Below the pieces are notes generated by a model. The model worked only from the letters and a program-made list of their open reading frames with translations. It had not been told where the DNA came from and did no database searches. A stretch of DNA of 64,000 nucleotides from Onishia taeanensis (GTDB lineage: Bacteria; Pseudomonadota; Gammaproteobacteria; Pseudomonadales; Halomonadaceae): assembly GCF_013349955.1 (NCBI RefSeq), contig NZ_JABVXC010000015.1, forward strand, positions 1 to 64,000, given 5' to 3'. This document shows, in pieces, positions 39,705 to 49,211 of this stretch. Both the position numbers and the translations under genes were made by a program. Every line of letters starts with the position of its first letter. Position 1 is the stretch's first letter.

Positions 39705-41144
39705 TCAGAGGCCGCCAATACAGACGTACTTAAGTTCAGTGTAGTCGTCCAGTCCGTGACGTGATCCCTCACGGCCCAGCCCGGATTCCTTGATGCCGCC
39801 GAAGGGGGCTAGCTCGGTCGAGAGGATCCCTTCGTTGATGCCCACCATGCCATATTCCAGCGCCTCCATCACATGCCAGATCCGGGCATAGTCGCGGGCG
39901 TAGAAGTAGGCCGCCAGGCCAAACTCGGTGGCATTGGCCATGGCAATGGCCTCGGCATCCTCGGTGAAGCGGAAGACGGGGGCCAGGGGGCCAAACGTTT
40001 CTTCCCGGGCGACCCGCATCTCAGGCGTCACGTCGGCAATCACCGTGGGCTGATAGAAGGTACCGCCAAGTGAGTGCGGTTCGCCACCACAGATCAGGCG
40101 GCCGCCATGTTCCAGTGCGTCACGCACGTGGGACTGCACTTTTTCCACGGCTGCTGCATTGATCAGCGGTCCCTGGTCGACACCTTCTTCGAGGCCATTG
40201 CCGATACGAAGTTCGCCGACACGGGCGGCGAGCTTGTCGAGGAAGGCGTCATAGACGCTGTCCTGAACCAGCAGACGGTTGGTGCACACGCAGGTCTGGC
40301 CTGAGTTGCGGAACTTGGACGCGATGGCGCCTTCCACGGCGGCGTCCAGATCAGCGTCATCGAAGACAATGAAGGGCGCATTGCCGCCAAGCTCCATGGA
40401 GGCCTTCTTGACGGTGCCGGCACACTGCTCGAGCAGCTTCTTGCCGACCGGCGTGGAGCCGGTGAAGGAGACCTTGCGCACCCGCGGGTCGGTGGTCAGC
40501 ACTTCGCCGATCGCCGCCGGCTTGCTGGCGGTGACGACGTTCAACACGCCGGCCGGCAGGCCGACGTCTTCGGCCAGCTTGGCCAGCGCTAGGGCGGTCA
40601 GCGGGGTGGCCTCGGCGGGCTTGATGACCACCGTGCAGCCGGCGGCCAGGGCCGGAGCGACCTTGCGGGTGATCATCGCCAGCGGGAAGTTCCAGGGCGT
40701 GATGGCCGCCACTACGCCGATCGATTCACGCATCACCATCAGGCGCTTGTCGTCGCTGTGGCTGGGCAGGGTCTCACCGGCCATGCGCTTGGCTTCTTCG
40801 GCGTAGTATTCGATGAAGTTGGCGCCATAGGCCACTTCGCCCATCGACTCGGCGAGCGGCTTGCCCTGTTCCTGGGTCATCAGGCGAGCCAGTGGCTCCT
40901 GATGCGCCATCACGGCGTCGAACCAGCGCCGCAGCAGCGCTGAGCGTTCCTTGGCGGAGCGCTTGCGCCAAGCGGGCCAAGCCGCGTCGGCGGCGGCCAC
41001 GGCATCGCGGGCCGCATCAGCATCGAGGTCGGCGACGTCGGCAATGGTGTCGCCGGTAGCGGGGTTGGTCACGGCAAAGCGCGTCGGCGCCTCGCACCAC
41101 TGGCCGTTGATATAGGCATTGGACATCAGTAGATCGGACGACAT
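39705..41144 (-). CDS. gabD: Succinate-semialdehyde dehydrogenase (NAD(P)+)
   Basis: 479 residues from ATG 41144, with GGAGG 10 bp upstream; the longer frame adds 31 unrelated residues. Oxidises succinate semialdehyde to succinate. Aldehyde dehydrogenase fold with catalytic E251 (ELGGNAPF) and C285 (GQTCVCTNR). It is the first gene of gabDT, feeding the TCA cycle encoded elsewhere in the window. Confidence 0.95.
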   Translation of the reverse strand: MSSDLLMSNAYINGQWCEAPTRFAVTNPATGDTIADVADLDADAARDAVAAADAAWPAWRKRSAKERSALLRRWFDAVMAHQEPLARLMTQEQGKPLAESMGEVAYGANFIEYYAEEAKRMAGETLPSHSDDKRLMVMRESIGVVAAITPWNFPLAMITRKVAPALAAGCTVVIKPAEATPLTALALAKLAEDVGLPAGVLNVVTASKPAAIGEVLTTDPRVRKVSFTGSTPVGKKLLEQCAGTVKKASMELGGNAPFIVFDDADLDAAVEGAIASKFRNSGQTCVCTNRLLVQDSVYDAFLDKLAARVGELRIGNGLEEGVDQGPLINAAAVEKVQSHVRDALEHGGRLICGGEPHSLGGTFYQPTVIADVTPEMRVAREETFGPLAPVFRFTEDAEAIAMANATEFGLAAYFYARDYARIWHVMEALEYGMVGINEGILSTELAPFGGIKESGLGREGSRHGLDDYTELKYVCIGGL

Positions 41145-41435
41145 CGTCGACAGGCCTCCAGGGGGTATTGTCATCATATTCAACGAGTGTGCATTATTTA
41201 AAACAATCCGCCAAGCCTTATCGAATTGCTTCGTCAAGGCCCTTTTAAGCCGGTCCCTGGGGCTGGGTTAACGTCTTTACGGATCAAGCGCATGGGCGCT
41301 CTTGGCCTCTTTCCTGCCGATGCGCGCCCTGTCCCTGTAAGCTAGGCATCGGCGAATCCCCCAGTTTCCGCTAAACTAGGCGCCAAAAATTCCTATGGTT
41401 GTCTTGATGACAAGCAGTGCGTGGTGAGGTGAGTC

Positions 41436-43913
41436 TTGGTCGATCCCCTGAGTGCCTGGTGGGCTCAACAACTGGTGCTGTGCGACTGGGCCTTTTCGCC
41501 CGACCCGACGGCTGTGGAGCCGGACCTGGCGGTCCAGCGGCTGGCCGAGATGGAGGTCACGGATCGCGGCGAGCTGGGCTGGCGGCTGATCGAGTCCTTT
41601 TCGCCCGGCAGCGTGAACCCGCTGGGCCACCTGGAAAGCCTGGAGCTGCTTGCCCTGGCGACGGCAGCCGGCTGGCTGCCCGTCGAGCAGGCGCATGCCT
41701 GGGTAGCCCGCATCTCCGCCGACATCTGCGCGCACTGCAACAGTCTCGAGGATTGGTTGGCCGTGCTGCGTCAGGCACGCAGTGCGCTGGGTTGGGAGCG
41801 CGGTGACGATGGTTTCCTGGAGGCCTGTACGGCCCTATCGTCTCTGGAGCACGAAGGCGCCGGCATTACCTGGGAACTACTTGTAGAGACCGTCAGGCGA
41901 CGTCGTCAGGCGCCGCTGTGGCCGTCGTCTGCTGGAGACCAGGCCTGGCGACTGCGTGCCGCCTTTGCACCCCTGCTGGTGACCGATGCCGATGAGGCCC
42001 TGGATGCCCCTCAGGCCCGTGCCTTTCTCGCCGATGAATGGCAGGTCAGTGACCGTGATGGTCTGGTGCGCCTCTTGCTGTGGCTGGCCGGGCAGGGTGA
42101 TCGCTATGCCTGGGACCTGGATGCCACCCGGCTGCTCGAGGCCTCCCGCGGGCAACGTGAGGCTTGGCTTGCCGGGCAGAAGGGCGACGCGGCGGCCTCC
42201 GGCAAGGTCTTGCTGGGCTTTCTCGAGCGCGGCGAAACCCTGGAATGGGCGGCCTGGGATTGGCTGCGGCTGGTCGACCTGGCCTATAGCGGCCTGGCGC
42301 TTGGCTGGCTCGACCAGGCCGAGGCACAGGCCTTTGCTCACCATGCCCTGGATTTGATCACGCGCCGCTACAGCGACTGGGTCGCGATGGTGACGGCCTA
42401 TCAGCGCGGGCGCAGCCTCTTCGATGGGCGTGACAGAGTAGGCGAGCTCAACCGGGACTGGGGGTTGCTTCTGCAGTCGCCGGCAAGCCCCTGGCGGGAG
42501 CCGCTCAAGACTCTGCAGGACCAAGGCTGCCTGGAGGCATCTCGCCTGACGATGCGAGCCTGGCGCGCCGATGCGCGTCATTGGGTGCTGGCGTTGGCGT
42601 CGGTGCGCGAGCCTGAGCTGCTGCTGCGCCAGGGACCGGCGCCGGCATTGTCGGAGGCCGTGCGCAAGGAGGCGTGCCACTATCTTCAGGAGGTGCTCGG
42701 CCTCTACCCCGATGACGGCGTGGCCGGGCTTGCCCGCTACTGGCTGCCGGCCCAGGCGCATCACCTCAATCAATTGGCCGCCGACGCGGATCATGGCGCT
42801 CTGCCGAGTCTGACTACGCCCTTTGGTCAGCCCGTCGCGGAAGGACTTGCCCAGCGCGATGCGCTGAGGGGCTGCAGCCGTTTTTCGGCTACCGTCCATA
42901 TGGCGGAGAAGTACGCTTTCTACCTGCAGATGGCCGGCGACAGCGAAGAGTTCGAGGCCGAGGGCCTGTCACGGCTGGCGGAGTCGCTGCGCGGGGTGCT
43001 GTGCCACTTCTACCCGGATGCCCGCCGGCTGCTCAACGCCTGGGCCTGCTGGGAGACTGCGCTGCCCGAGGCGCCGCTCGACCAGACCACCCCGGTCTCT
43101 CTGGCCCACGAGATTCGTTGGCACCGGGACGACCCCGGCAGCCCCTTTCACTGGCTCGACTGGCGGGCGGGGGCCAGTTGGCAGGAACCCGGCCCGAGGC
43201 TCAGCCTGCCTCGCTTTACCGCCCTGGCCCTGGTCGGACCGCTCAACGGTGGTGCCTGGAGTGAACCACTGCCGGAAAGCGACCGTGAGGTGGAAGCCAT
43301 ACGGGAGTGGATAGACGGCCATTACGGCCTGCAGGACAGCGAGGCACTCAGGGAGTTTCTCGATTACCTGCTCTCGGTCGGCGATCGTCAGGAATATCAG
43401 ATCAACTATGCGCCTTATACCCTCAATGCCGCTCGGCTCAAGGCAGAAATCGCGATTCTCGAGAGCGATGACTGCAGCGAGGATGAGCGCAATCATCTGC
43501 TGCGCCTGAAGCGAGTGCGAGATAACGATGCCGGCTGCAATACCTTCGATATGGCCGCCTGGGACATCGCCCAGGCCGTGGATCTGGCTATCGCCGGACG
43601 CCAGCTCGCGTGGCTGAGCGAGGCGGAGTTCAGCGCCGCCCTCGATCGGGCGTCAACGCTGGCCGCGACGCATTACCCTGGCTGGCAGGCCTACGCTCGG
43701 GGACTTTATGCCGGCTTTTCGTTCTTCATGGGTGAGACCGATGAACGCAAGGCGTTCCTGTCGAGCTTTCGTGAGGCGCTGGTGGGCTGGCTGACCGGCG
43801 CACCGCCGCTGGCCGGCCCCTGGGCGAGCCTGGATTTCCCCGGTGCCCGCCCGCGTCATTGGGCGCCGATGCATATCGACACGCTGCCGGGAGATGCGCG
43901 CACCCTTCATTAG
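41436..43913 (+). CDS. Large DUF1266-repeat protein
   Basis: 825 residues with a TTG start at 41436 preceded by AGGTGAG. At least two, probably three, related modules are visible: about 40-120 (weak), 200-331, and 630-767. The last two contain AAWD...VDLA, a GWL or AWL turn followed by an acidic helix, and a SDW/PGW element. These resemble the DUF1266 domain of YbeU and YbeR, usually a single module of about 200-300 residues. No membrane segment or signal peptide is seen, so it should be cytoplasmic. It is Trp-, Glu- and Leu-rich. Neighbours are unrelated and its function is unknown. Confidence 0.75.
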   Translation: MVDPLSAWWAQQLVLCDWAFSPDPTAVEPDLAVQRLAEMEVTDRGELGWRLIESFSPGSVNPLGHLESLELLALATAAGWLPVEQAHAWVARISADICAHCNSLEDWLAVLRQARSALGWERGDDGFLEACTALSSLEHEGAGITWELLVETVRRRRQAPLWPSSAGDQAWRLRAAFAPLLVTDADEALDAPQARAFLADEWQVSDRDGLVRLLLWLAGQGDRYAWDLDATRLLEASRGQREAWLAGQKGDAAASGKVLLGFLERGETLEWAAWDWLRLVDLAYSGLALGWLDQAEAQAFAHHALDLITRRYSDWVAMVTAYQRGRSLFDGRDRVGELNRDWGLLLQSPASPWREPLKTLQDQGCLEASRLTMRAWRADARHWVLALASVREPELLLRQGPAPALSEAVRKEACHYLQEVLGLYPDDGVAGLARYWLPAQAHHLNQLAADADHGALPSLTTPFGQPVAEGLAQRDALRGCSRFSATVHMAEKYAFYLQMAGDSEEFEAEGLSRLAESLRGVLCHFYPDARRLLNAWACWETALPEAPLDQTTPVSLAHEIRWHRDDPGSPFHWLDWRAGASWQEPGPRLSLPRFTALALVGPLNGGAWSEPLPESDREVEAIREWIDGHYGLQDSEALREFLDYLLSVGDRQEYQINYAPYTLNAARLKAEIAILESDDCSEDERNHLLRLKRVRDNDAGCNTFDMAAWDIAQAVDLAIAGRQLAWLSEAEFSAALDRASTLAATHYPGWQAYARGLYAGFSFFMGETDERKAFLSSFREALVGWLTGAPPLAGPWASLDFPGARPRHWAPMHIDTLPGDARTLH

Positions 43914-43951
43914 GGCTGGGTCTCAGGGCTGGGTCTAAGGGCCGGGGCTCA
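43913..43951. repeat. 13-bp tandem repeat after the DUF1266 gene
   Basis: Three units (43913-43925, 43926-43938, 43939-43951) of GGGCTGGGTCTMA, the third diverged. The array begins inside the stop codon of the large gene. Confidence 0.75.
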
Positions 43952-44150
43952 GGGGTGAGCAGGCACTGTCTTGGGTCGTTGGAGAGGGGCTGCTCGCCGT
44001 GGGTCGGGCCATAAAGGCTCGTCATGCCCAGCGTCTGTCGCTATCATGCACGCTTTGCTTGCTCTTGCCCTGCAAGATGCCTGAGCACGTCAGCCTTTTA
44101 ACTCGGAGTCGCCGCGGCGACGTCCGGACCACAGGGAGGAGGTCAGCGCG

Positions 44151-44759
44151 ATGTCGCGGATTGTCGTCACGACAGTGCTTTTGGCGCTGCTAGCCGGACT
44201 TGCGGGCTGTACGACGTCGCCGTCGCCGGCTTCCGAGGTGCCGCCGGGTTATTTCGCCATGCAACTGCCGGGGCTCTCCCGCGGCCCCATGTCACCGGTG
44301 GATAACCCGCTGCTCGACCATCAGGGGCTGCATCAGCCGAGTCGCGAGGTGATCCGGGACGCCTTGCTTGAAGAGCACGAACGCTGGCTGGGCACCCCCT
44401 ACCGACTGGGCGGGCAGAGCCGACATGGCATCGACTGCTCGGCGCTGATCCAGACCATCTTCCGTGAGCGCTTCGAGACCGAGCTGCCCCGTACCACCTC
44501 GCAGCAGGTCCATCAGGGGCGGCGCGTCGAGCGCGGCAATCTCAAGGCCGGTGACCTGGTGTTCTTCCGTCCGCCGGGCAGCTACCGTCATGCCGGCATC
44601 TACGTGGGTAACGGTTTCTTCCTCCATGCGTCGTCGTCTCAAGGGGTTGCCCTGTCCCGTCTCGACAACAGCTACTGGCGTCGTTACTTCTGGCAGGCGC
44701 GCCGCCCGCTGGCGCCGATGCAACTCGCCCAGCGAGCGCTTCTGGCCACCAACGGCTGA
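44151..44759 (+). CDS. NlpC/P60-family lipoprotein (peptidoglycan endopeptidase)
   Basis: 202 residues. The signal peptide ends in lipobox LAGC with C20 as the lipidated cysteine. The NlpC/P60 domain follows, with catalytic C96 (GIDCSALI), H147 (YRHAGIYVG) and H159 (FFLHASSSQG). It cleaves peptide cross-links or stem peptides in the cell wall and is probably outer-membrane-anchored. A strong GGAGGAGG precedes the ATG. The following MFS gene is not functionally linked as far as can be seen. Confidence 0.93.
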   Translation: MSRIVVTTVLLALLAGLAGCTTSPSPASEVPPGYFAMQLPGLSRGPMSPVDNPLLDHQGLHQPSREVIRDALLEEHERWLGTPYRLGGQSRHGIDCSALIQTIFRERFETELPRTTSQQVHQGRRVERGNLKAGDLVFFRPPGSYRHAGIYVGNGFFLHASSSQGVALSRLDNSYWRRYFWQARRPLAPMQLAQRALLATNG

Positions 44760-44794
44760 ATCGGGCCCCCTTCAGGCGGGCCCGCCACCCTCGG

Positions 44795-45988
44795 ATGCCA
44801 CATGACAGACCTTCTATGATTCAGGCTCACACTCGCGATTGGTGGCGGGCCACCCTGGCGCTTTGCCTGGGCTCCTTCATCGTCTTCATCAATCTCTATG
44901 CCCCGCAGCCGCTGCTGCCTGAGCTGCGCAACACCTTCGGCGTTTCGACGCTGATGGCAAGTTTGGTCATGTCCTGCGCGACCCTGGCGCTGGCGGCGTC
45001 GCTGCTGATCTACGGCACTCTCTCTGACGCCCTGGGGCGTGGCACCATCATGCGGGTCAGTCTGCTGCTGGTCGCCCTCTGCTCGCTGGCGATTGCGCTG
45101 GTGCCCAACTTTGCAGGGTTGTTGGGGCTGCGTTTGTTGCAGGGGCTGGTGCTGGCCGGTCTGCCGGCGGTAGCCGTGGCCTGGATGAGCGATGAGTTCG
45201 AGCCCCAGGCGATGATGCTGGCGGTAGGGCTCTACATCAGTGCCAATAGCCTGGGTGGGATCGGTGGCCGGGTGATGGGTGGCTGGGCGGGAGAGGCCGG
45301 AGGCTGGCCCCTGAGCTTTCTGGTGGTCGGCACCATCAGCCTGGTAGGTGTCGCAGTGTTCTGGCGATTGCTGCCGCCGGCGCGGCATTTCACGCCATCG
45401 CGCTTTCGCCTGGCAGAGGCGCTGGCCAGCATTCGCGGCCACCTGAAAACCCCGGTACTGTTGGTGGCCTGCCTGATTGGTGGCCTGAATTTCATGGTAT
45501 TCATCAACCAGTACAGCTACATCACCTTCCGGCTAAGCGAAGCGCCTTTCGGGTTGGGGTCTCAATGGCTCGGCATGCTGTTCTTGACCTATCTGGGCGG
45601 CACCTTGGGCTCGGCCTGGTCGGGGCGGCTGTCACAGCGCTGGGCATCGCCGCTGTGCATGATGGCGGGCATCGTCATCTTCATGCTGGGAAGCCTTGTC
45701 ACCCTGGCCGAAGGGCTTGGGGTGATCGTGGTCGGGCTGACCATCAACGCCTTCGGCTTCTTTCTGTGTCATGCGACGGCGTCGGGCTGGGTCGGGCGCA
45801 ACGCCAAGCGGGCCAGAGGCACCGCCACGGCGCTGTATCTGGTTTTCTACTATCTGGGGGCGAGCCTCGGGGGCTTTTATCTGGAGCCGTTCTGGCAGTT
45901 CGGCGGCTGGGAAGGCGTGACCCTGGCTGCCGAACTGGTCCTGCTGGTGACGCTCGTCCTCAGTGCCTGGCTGTGGCGGCGGGGCTGA
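44795..45988 (+). CDS. MFS transporter
   Basis: 397 residues, about 12 helices, with the MFS loop motif YGTLSDALGRGTIMR between helices 2 and 3. It resembles the YnfM-like sugar/drug permease subgroup. The start is not certain: an ATG at 44816 is also possible and neither has a clear Shine-Dalgarno. It converges on msrA with only 7 bp between the stops. Substrate unknown. Confidence 0.85.
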   Translation: MPHDRPSMIQAHTRDWWRATLALCLGSFIVFINLYAPQPLLPELRNTFGVSTLMASLVMSCATLALAASLLIYGTLSDALGRGTIMRVSLLLVALCSLAIALVPNFAGLLGLRLLQGLVLAGLPAVAVAWMSDEFEPQAMMLAVGLYISANSLGGIGGRVMGGWAGEAGGWPLSFLVVGTISLVGVAVFWRLLPPARHFTPSRFRLAEALASIRGHLKTPVLLVACLIGGLNFMVFINQYSYITFRLSEAPFGLGSQWLGMLFLTYLGGTLGSAWSGRLSQRWASPLCMMAGIVIFMLGSLVTLAEGLGVIVVGLTINAFGFFLCHATASGWVGRNAKRARGTATALYLVFYYLGASLGGFYLEPFWQFGGWEGVTLAAELVLLVTLVLSAWLWRRG

Positions 45989-45995
45989 AGATCGA

Positions 45996-46664
45996 TTATT
46001 GCGCCTGAGCGCTGAGCGCGCCCTGGGTGCCCGCTTCATCGCCCCAGACCTCCTCGAGGCGGTCGACCCGTCCGCAGGCAGACTTGTAGAAGTTGTACCT
46101 CAGGCTGTTGGTCTTGTAGTAGTTCTGGTGGTAGTCCTCGGCGGGATAGAAGGCCTTGAAGGCTTCGATCTGGGTGGCGATATCGCGCTCGAAGCGGGCC
46201 TGCATCTCGTCGAGACTGGCCTTGGCCAGGGCGCTTTGCTGCTCGTTCATTGGGAAAATGGCGCTGCGGTATGAGGTGCCGACATCGCAGAATTGGCGAT
46301 CAACGGCGAAAGGATCGATGTTGCGCCAGAATACGTTGAGCAATTGCTCGTAACTGACCTCGTCCGGGTCGTATTCCACCTGCACAACTTCAGCATGGTC
46401 GGTGCGCCCGGCAGATACCTGGGAGTAGGTCGCGGTATCGGCGCTGTCGCCACTGTAGCCTGAGGTGGTCTCGAGTACCCCGGGCACCTTGTCGAAGGCC
46501 TCTTCCATGCACCAGAAGCAGCCACCGGCGAAGACGGCGTCTTTGGTATCAGCGGCGAGTGCGTCTGCCGAGGCGCCAATGGCCAGTGCCAGTGGCAGGG
46601 CCCTGAACCAGCGATGAGTGGCCAGGAAAGCAAAGCGATTCGCAGCATGCGGATTGTGCGCCAT
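45996..46664 (-). CDS. msrA: Exported peptide-methionine (S)-S-oxide reductase
   Basis: 222 residues from ATG 46664, with GGGAGTGA upstream. It reduces methionine-S-sulfoxide. Catalytic C49 is in GGCFWCMEE, and the C-terminal Cys is in FYKSACGRV. Residues 1-38 form a signal peptide (FRALPLALAIGASADALA|A), so the enzyme is periplasmic, unlike cytoplasmic MsrA of E. coli. No msrB is fused or adjacent, so its electron donor in the periplasm is unknown. A longer upstream frame has no family similarity. Confidence 0.92.
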   Translation of the reverse strand: MAHNPHAANRFAFLATHRWFRALPLALAIGASADALAADTKDAVFAGGCFWCMEEAFDKVPGVLETTSGYSGDSADTATYSQVSAGRTDHAEVVQVEYDPDEVSYEQLLNVFWRNIDPFAVDRQFCDVGTSYRSAIFPMNEQQSALAKASLDEMQARFERDIATQIEAFKAFYPAEDYHQNYYKTNSLRYNFYKSACGRVDRLEEVWGDEAGTQGALSAQAQ

Positions 46665-46955
46665 GATCACTCCCGATGTGTTGGCAATGTTGGTTGGATG
46701 GGAACTTGAGCTCAGGGTTCCCTGCCATAGCACTAAAGGTTCTCCCGGCGAGGGCTTCGCCGTCAGCGATGCAGCCAGATGCCAGGCTCGAGAGCCCAGG
46801 ATGAGTGCCCGGGGACAGGCAGTTGTCGTGTGTCTTGGGCAGCGTGGAATGAAACACCCTGCACTGAGCCTGTAAGGAAGCATCCAGGTATGCGACTCAA
46901 TGGGTAAGGCCGGTCCCGGGTCGCAGCCGTATCCGTCATTTAAGGAGTATATCCG

Positions 46956-49211
46956 TTGAACCGACAACGCCTCGTCATTCTTGCCCTCATCGCCCTGGTG
47001 GTCGGCGCTTTCTTCTTGAGCGGTGCCCATGACCTCTTGACCCTGGATGCCCTCAAGGCCGAACAGGCGCGGTTTCAGACCTGGCTTGCCGAGGACCCGC
47101 TGACGGTGATCGGTGGCTTCTTTGCTATCTACGTGGCGATGGCTGCCCTGTCACTTCCAGGGGCCACGCTGTTGACCGTGCTTGGTGGGGCGCTGTTCGG
47201 GCTCGGCCTGGGCCTGGTAATCATTTCGTTTGCCAGTGCGCTCGGCGCGAGCCTAGCCTTTTTGATTGCGCGTACGCTGGCCCGTACGCCTCTGGAGCGG
47301 CGCTTTTCTCGTCAACTCGACAGCATCAATAGTGGTATCGAGCGGGAGGGGGCCTTCTACCTGTTCACGCTGCGCCTGATTCCACTGTTCCCGTTCTTCG
47401 TCATCAATCTGGTGATGGGGCTGACCCGGATGCGCCTGCGCACCTTCTACTGGGTTAGCCAACTGGGCATGCTGCCGGGCACCGCCGTCTTCGTGAATGC
47501 GGGACGCGAGCTGGGAACTCTCCAGTCGCTGGGCGGGATATTGTCCCCTGGGTTATTGATTTCCTTCGCGCTGATCGGCGTCTTTCCCTGGCTGGCCCGC
47601 TGGGGCGTGGAGATCGCCAAGCGTCGCCGCATTGCTCGCCAGTATGACAAGCCCGAGCACTACGACTATGACATCGTGGTGATCGGCGCTGGCTCGGCCG
47701 GGCTGGTGGCGAGTTATATCGGCGCGGCGGTCAAGGCCAAGGTGGCGCTGGTCGAGCGCGACAAGATGGGTGGTGACTGCCTGAATACCGGCTGTGTGCC
47801 CTCGAAGGCGCTGATTCGCTCGGCGCGTCTCGCTCAAGAGATGCGCGAGGCCCAGCGCTTCGGCCTGTCGGCCGCTGAGCCCGAGGTCGACTTCCCGGCC
47901 GTGATGGACCACGTTCATCGCGCCATCGAAGAGATCGAACCCCATGACAGTCCGGAGCGTTATCGCGGTCTCGGCGTCGAGGTGGTTCACGGTGATGCCT
48001 GGCTACAGACGCCCTGGGAGGTACGAGTCGGCGATCGAGTGCTGACCACTCGACATGTAATCGTAGCCACCGGCGCCCGGCCGCGGGTGCCTGAGCTCGA
48101 GGGCCTGGAAGAGCGTGATGTGCTGACCTCCGACAACCTTTGGCAGCTCGAGGCGCTGCCCGAACGTCTGGTGGTACTGGGCGGCGGGCCGATCGGCTGT
48201 GAGTTGGGCCAGAGCTTCGCCCGGCTCGGCAGTCGTGTGACACTGGTCGAAATGGGCTCCCAGCTGCTGCCGAGAGAGGATCACGATATCGCCAAGCTCG
48301 TCGAAACGCGACTCGAGGCTGAGGGCGTGCGGCTAGCGCTGGGCGCGCGGGCGGTACGGGTCGAACCTGGCCCGAGCCATGGCGACGGTGGGCGGGTGCT
48401 GGTCATCGAGCGCGAAGGCCCGCAGGGTGCCGAGACCGAGCGCCTGGTCTTCGAGCGGCTGCTGGTGGCGGTGGGCCGGGAGGCCAACGTCAGTGGCTTC
48501 GGCCTCGAGGGGCTTGGTGTGTTGCCCAGGGCCAACGGCACCATCGATGTCGACGGCACCCTGCGCAGCCTGCATCCGAACATCTGGGCCTGCGGCGACG
48601 TGGCGGGTCCTTTCCAGTTGACCCATGCCAGCGCTCATCAGGCCTGGCACGCCACGGTTAACGCGCTGTTCGGCGAGTTCAAACGCTTCAACGTCGACTA
48701 CCGCAACCTGCCGGCGGTGACCTTCTGCGATCCCGAGGTGGCAAGAGTCGGGCTCAACGAGCGTGAGGCAGCCGCACAAGGCGTGGAGGTCGAGGTGACC
48801 CGCTACGGCTTCTCAGAGCTCGATCGGGCGATCGCCGACCAGCACACCGAGGGCTTCATCAAGGTGCTGACGGCGCCGGGCAAGGATCGTATCTTGGGCG
48901 CCAGCATCGTCGGCCACGGCGCCGGTGAGCTGCTTGGCGAGTACACCTTGGCCATGACCCACGGCATCGGCCTCAACAAGCTGCTGGGTACCATCCATCC
49001 CTATCCAACCTTCTCCGAGGCTGCCAAGGCTAGCGCCGGCGTATGGAAGAATGCCCACAAGCCTGAGCGTCTGCTGGGCTGGCTCGAGCGCTATTTTGCC
49101 TGGCGGCGCCGCAGTGCCCATGCGTCGGCCACTGCCACCCGCACGGCAACGAGTTCGGCTACTAGTTCGGCTAAGAGGAGCGAAACGCATGCTAGATCGC
49201 TGGACCAATGA
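46956..49211 (+). CDS. TVP38/TMEM64 membrane domain fused to a flavin disulfide reductase
   Basis: 751 residues with a TTG start at 46956 and AAGGAG 8 bp upstream. Residues 1-225 are a DedA/TVP38-type membrane domain (LSLPGATLLTVLGGALFG, FTLRLIPLFPFFVINLVMG). Residues 237-710 are a mercuric-reductase-like flavoprotein with FAD-binding GAGSAG (244-249), redox pair C275/C280 and a C-terminal HPYPTFSE containing the His-Glu pair. The last ~35 residues are a polar Ser/Ala/Thr tail. Such fusions occur in other gammaproteobacteria. A mercury role is unlikely because no mer genes are present. It overlaps the next gene by 23 bp. Redox-linked lipid chemistry is inferred from the neighbours. Confidence 0.88.
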   Translation: MNRQRLVILALIALVVGAFFLSGAHDLLTLDALKAEQARFQTWLAEDPLTVIGGFFAIYVAMAALSLPGATLLTVLGGALFGLGLGLVIISFASALGASLAFLIARTLARTPLERRFSRQLDSINSGIEREGAFYLFTLRLIPLFPFFVINLVMGLTRMRLRTFYWVSQLGMLPGTAVFVNAGRELGTLQSLGGILSPGLLISFALIGVFPWLARWGVEIAKRRRIARQYDKPEHYDYDIVVIGAGSAGLVASYIGAAVKAKVALVERDKMGGDCLNTGCVPSKALIRSARLAQEMREAQRFGLSAAEPEVDFPAVMDHVHRAIEEIEPHDSPERYRGLGVEVVHGDAWLQTPWEVRVGDRVLTTRHVIVATGARPRVPELEGLEERDVLTSDNLWQLEALPERLVVLGGGPIGCELGQSFARLGSRVTLVEMGSQLLPREDHDIAKLVETRLEAEGVRLALGARAVRVEPGPSHGDGGRVLVIEREGPQGAETERLVFERLLVAVGREANVSGFGLEGLGVLPRANGTIDVDGTLRSLHPNIWACGDVAGPFQLTHASAHQAWHATVNALFGEFKRFNVDYRNLPAVTFCDPEVARVGLNEREAAAQGVEVEVTRYGFSELDRAIADQHTEGFIKVLTAPGKDRILGASIVGHGAGELLGEYTLAMTHGIGLNKLLGTIHPYPTFSEAAKASAGVWKNAHKPERLLGWLERYFAWRRRSAHASATATRTATSSATSSAKRSETHARSLDQ

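Noticed and set aside
44763..44783. GC-rich possible hairpin after the NlpC gene
   Set aside because: The pairing is short and ambiguous (GGGCCC is self-complementary) and there is no T run.
49138..49190. Duplicated AGTTCGGCTA within the fused reductase gene
   Set aside because: It is part of a low-complexity Ser/Ala/Thr coding tail and is better read as coding repeat than as an intergenic array.
46956..49211. Mercuric reductase reading for the fused flavoprotein
   Set aside because: No mer operon genes, no N-terminal metal-binding domain, and the TVP38 fusion with lipid genes points elsewhere.
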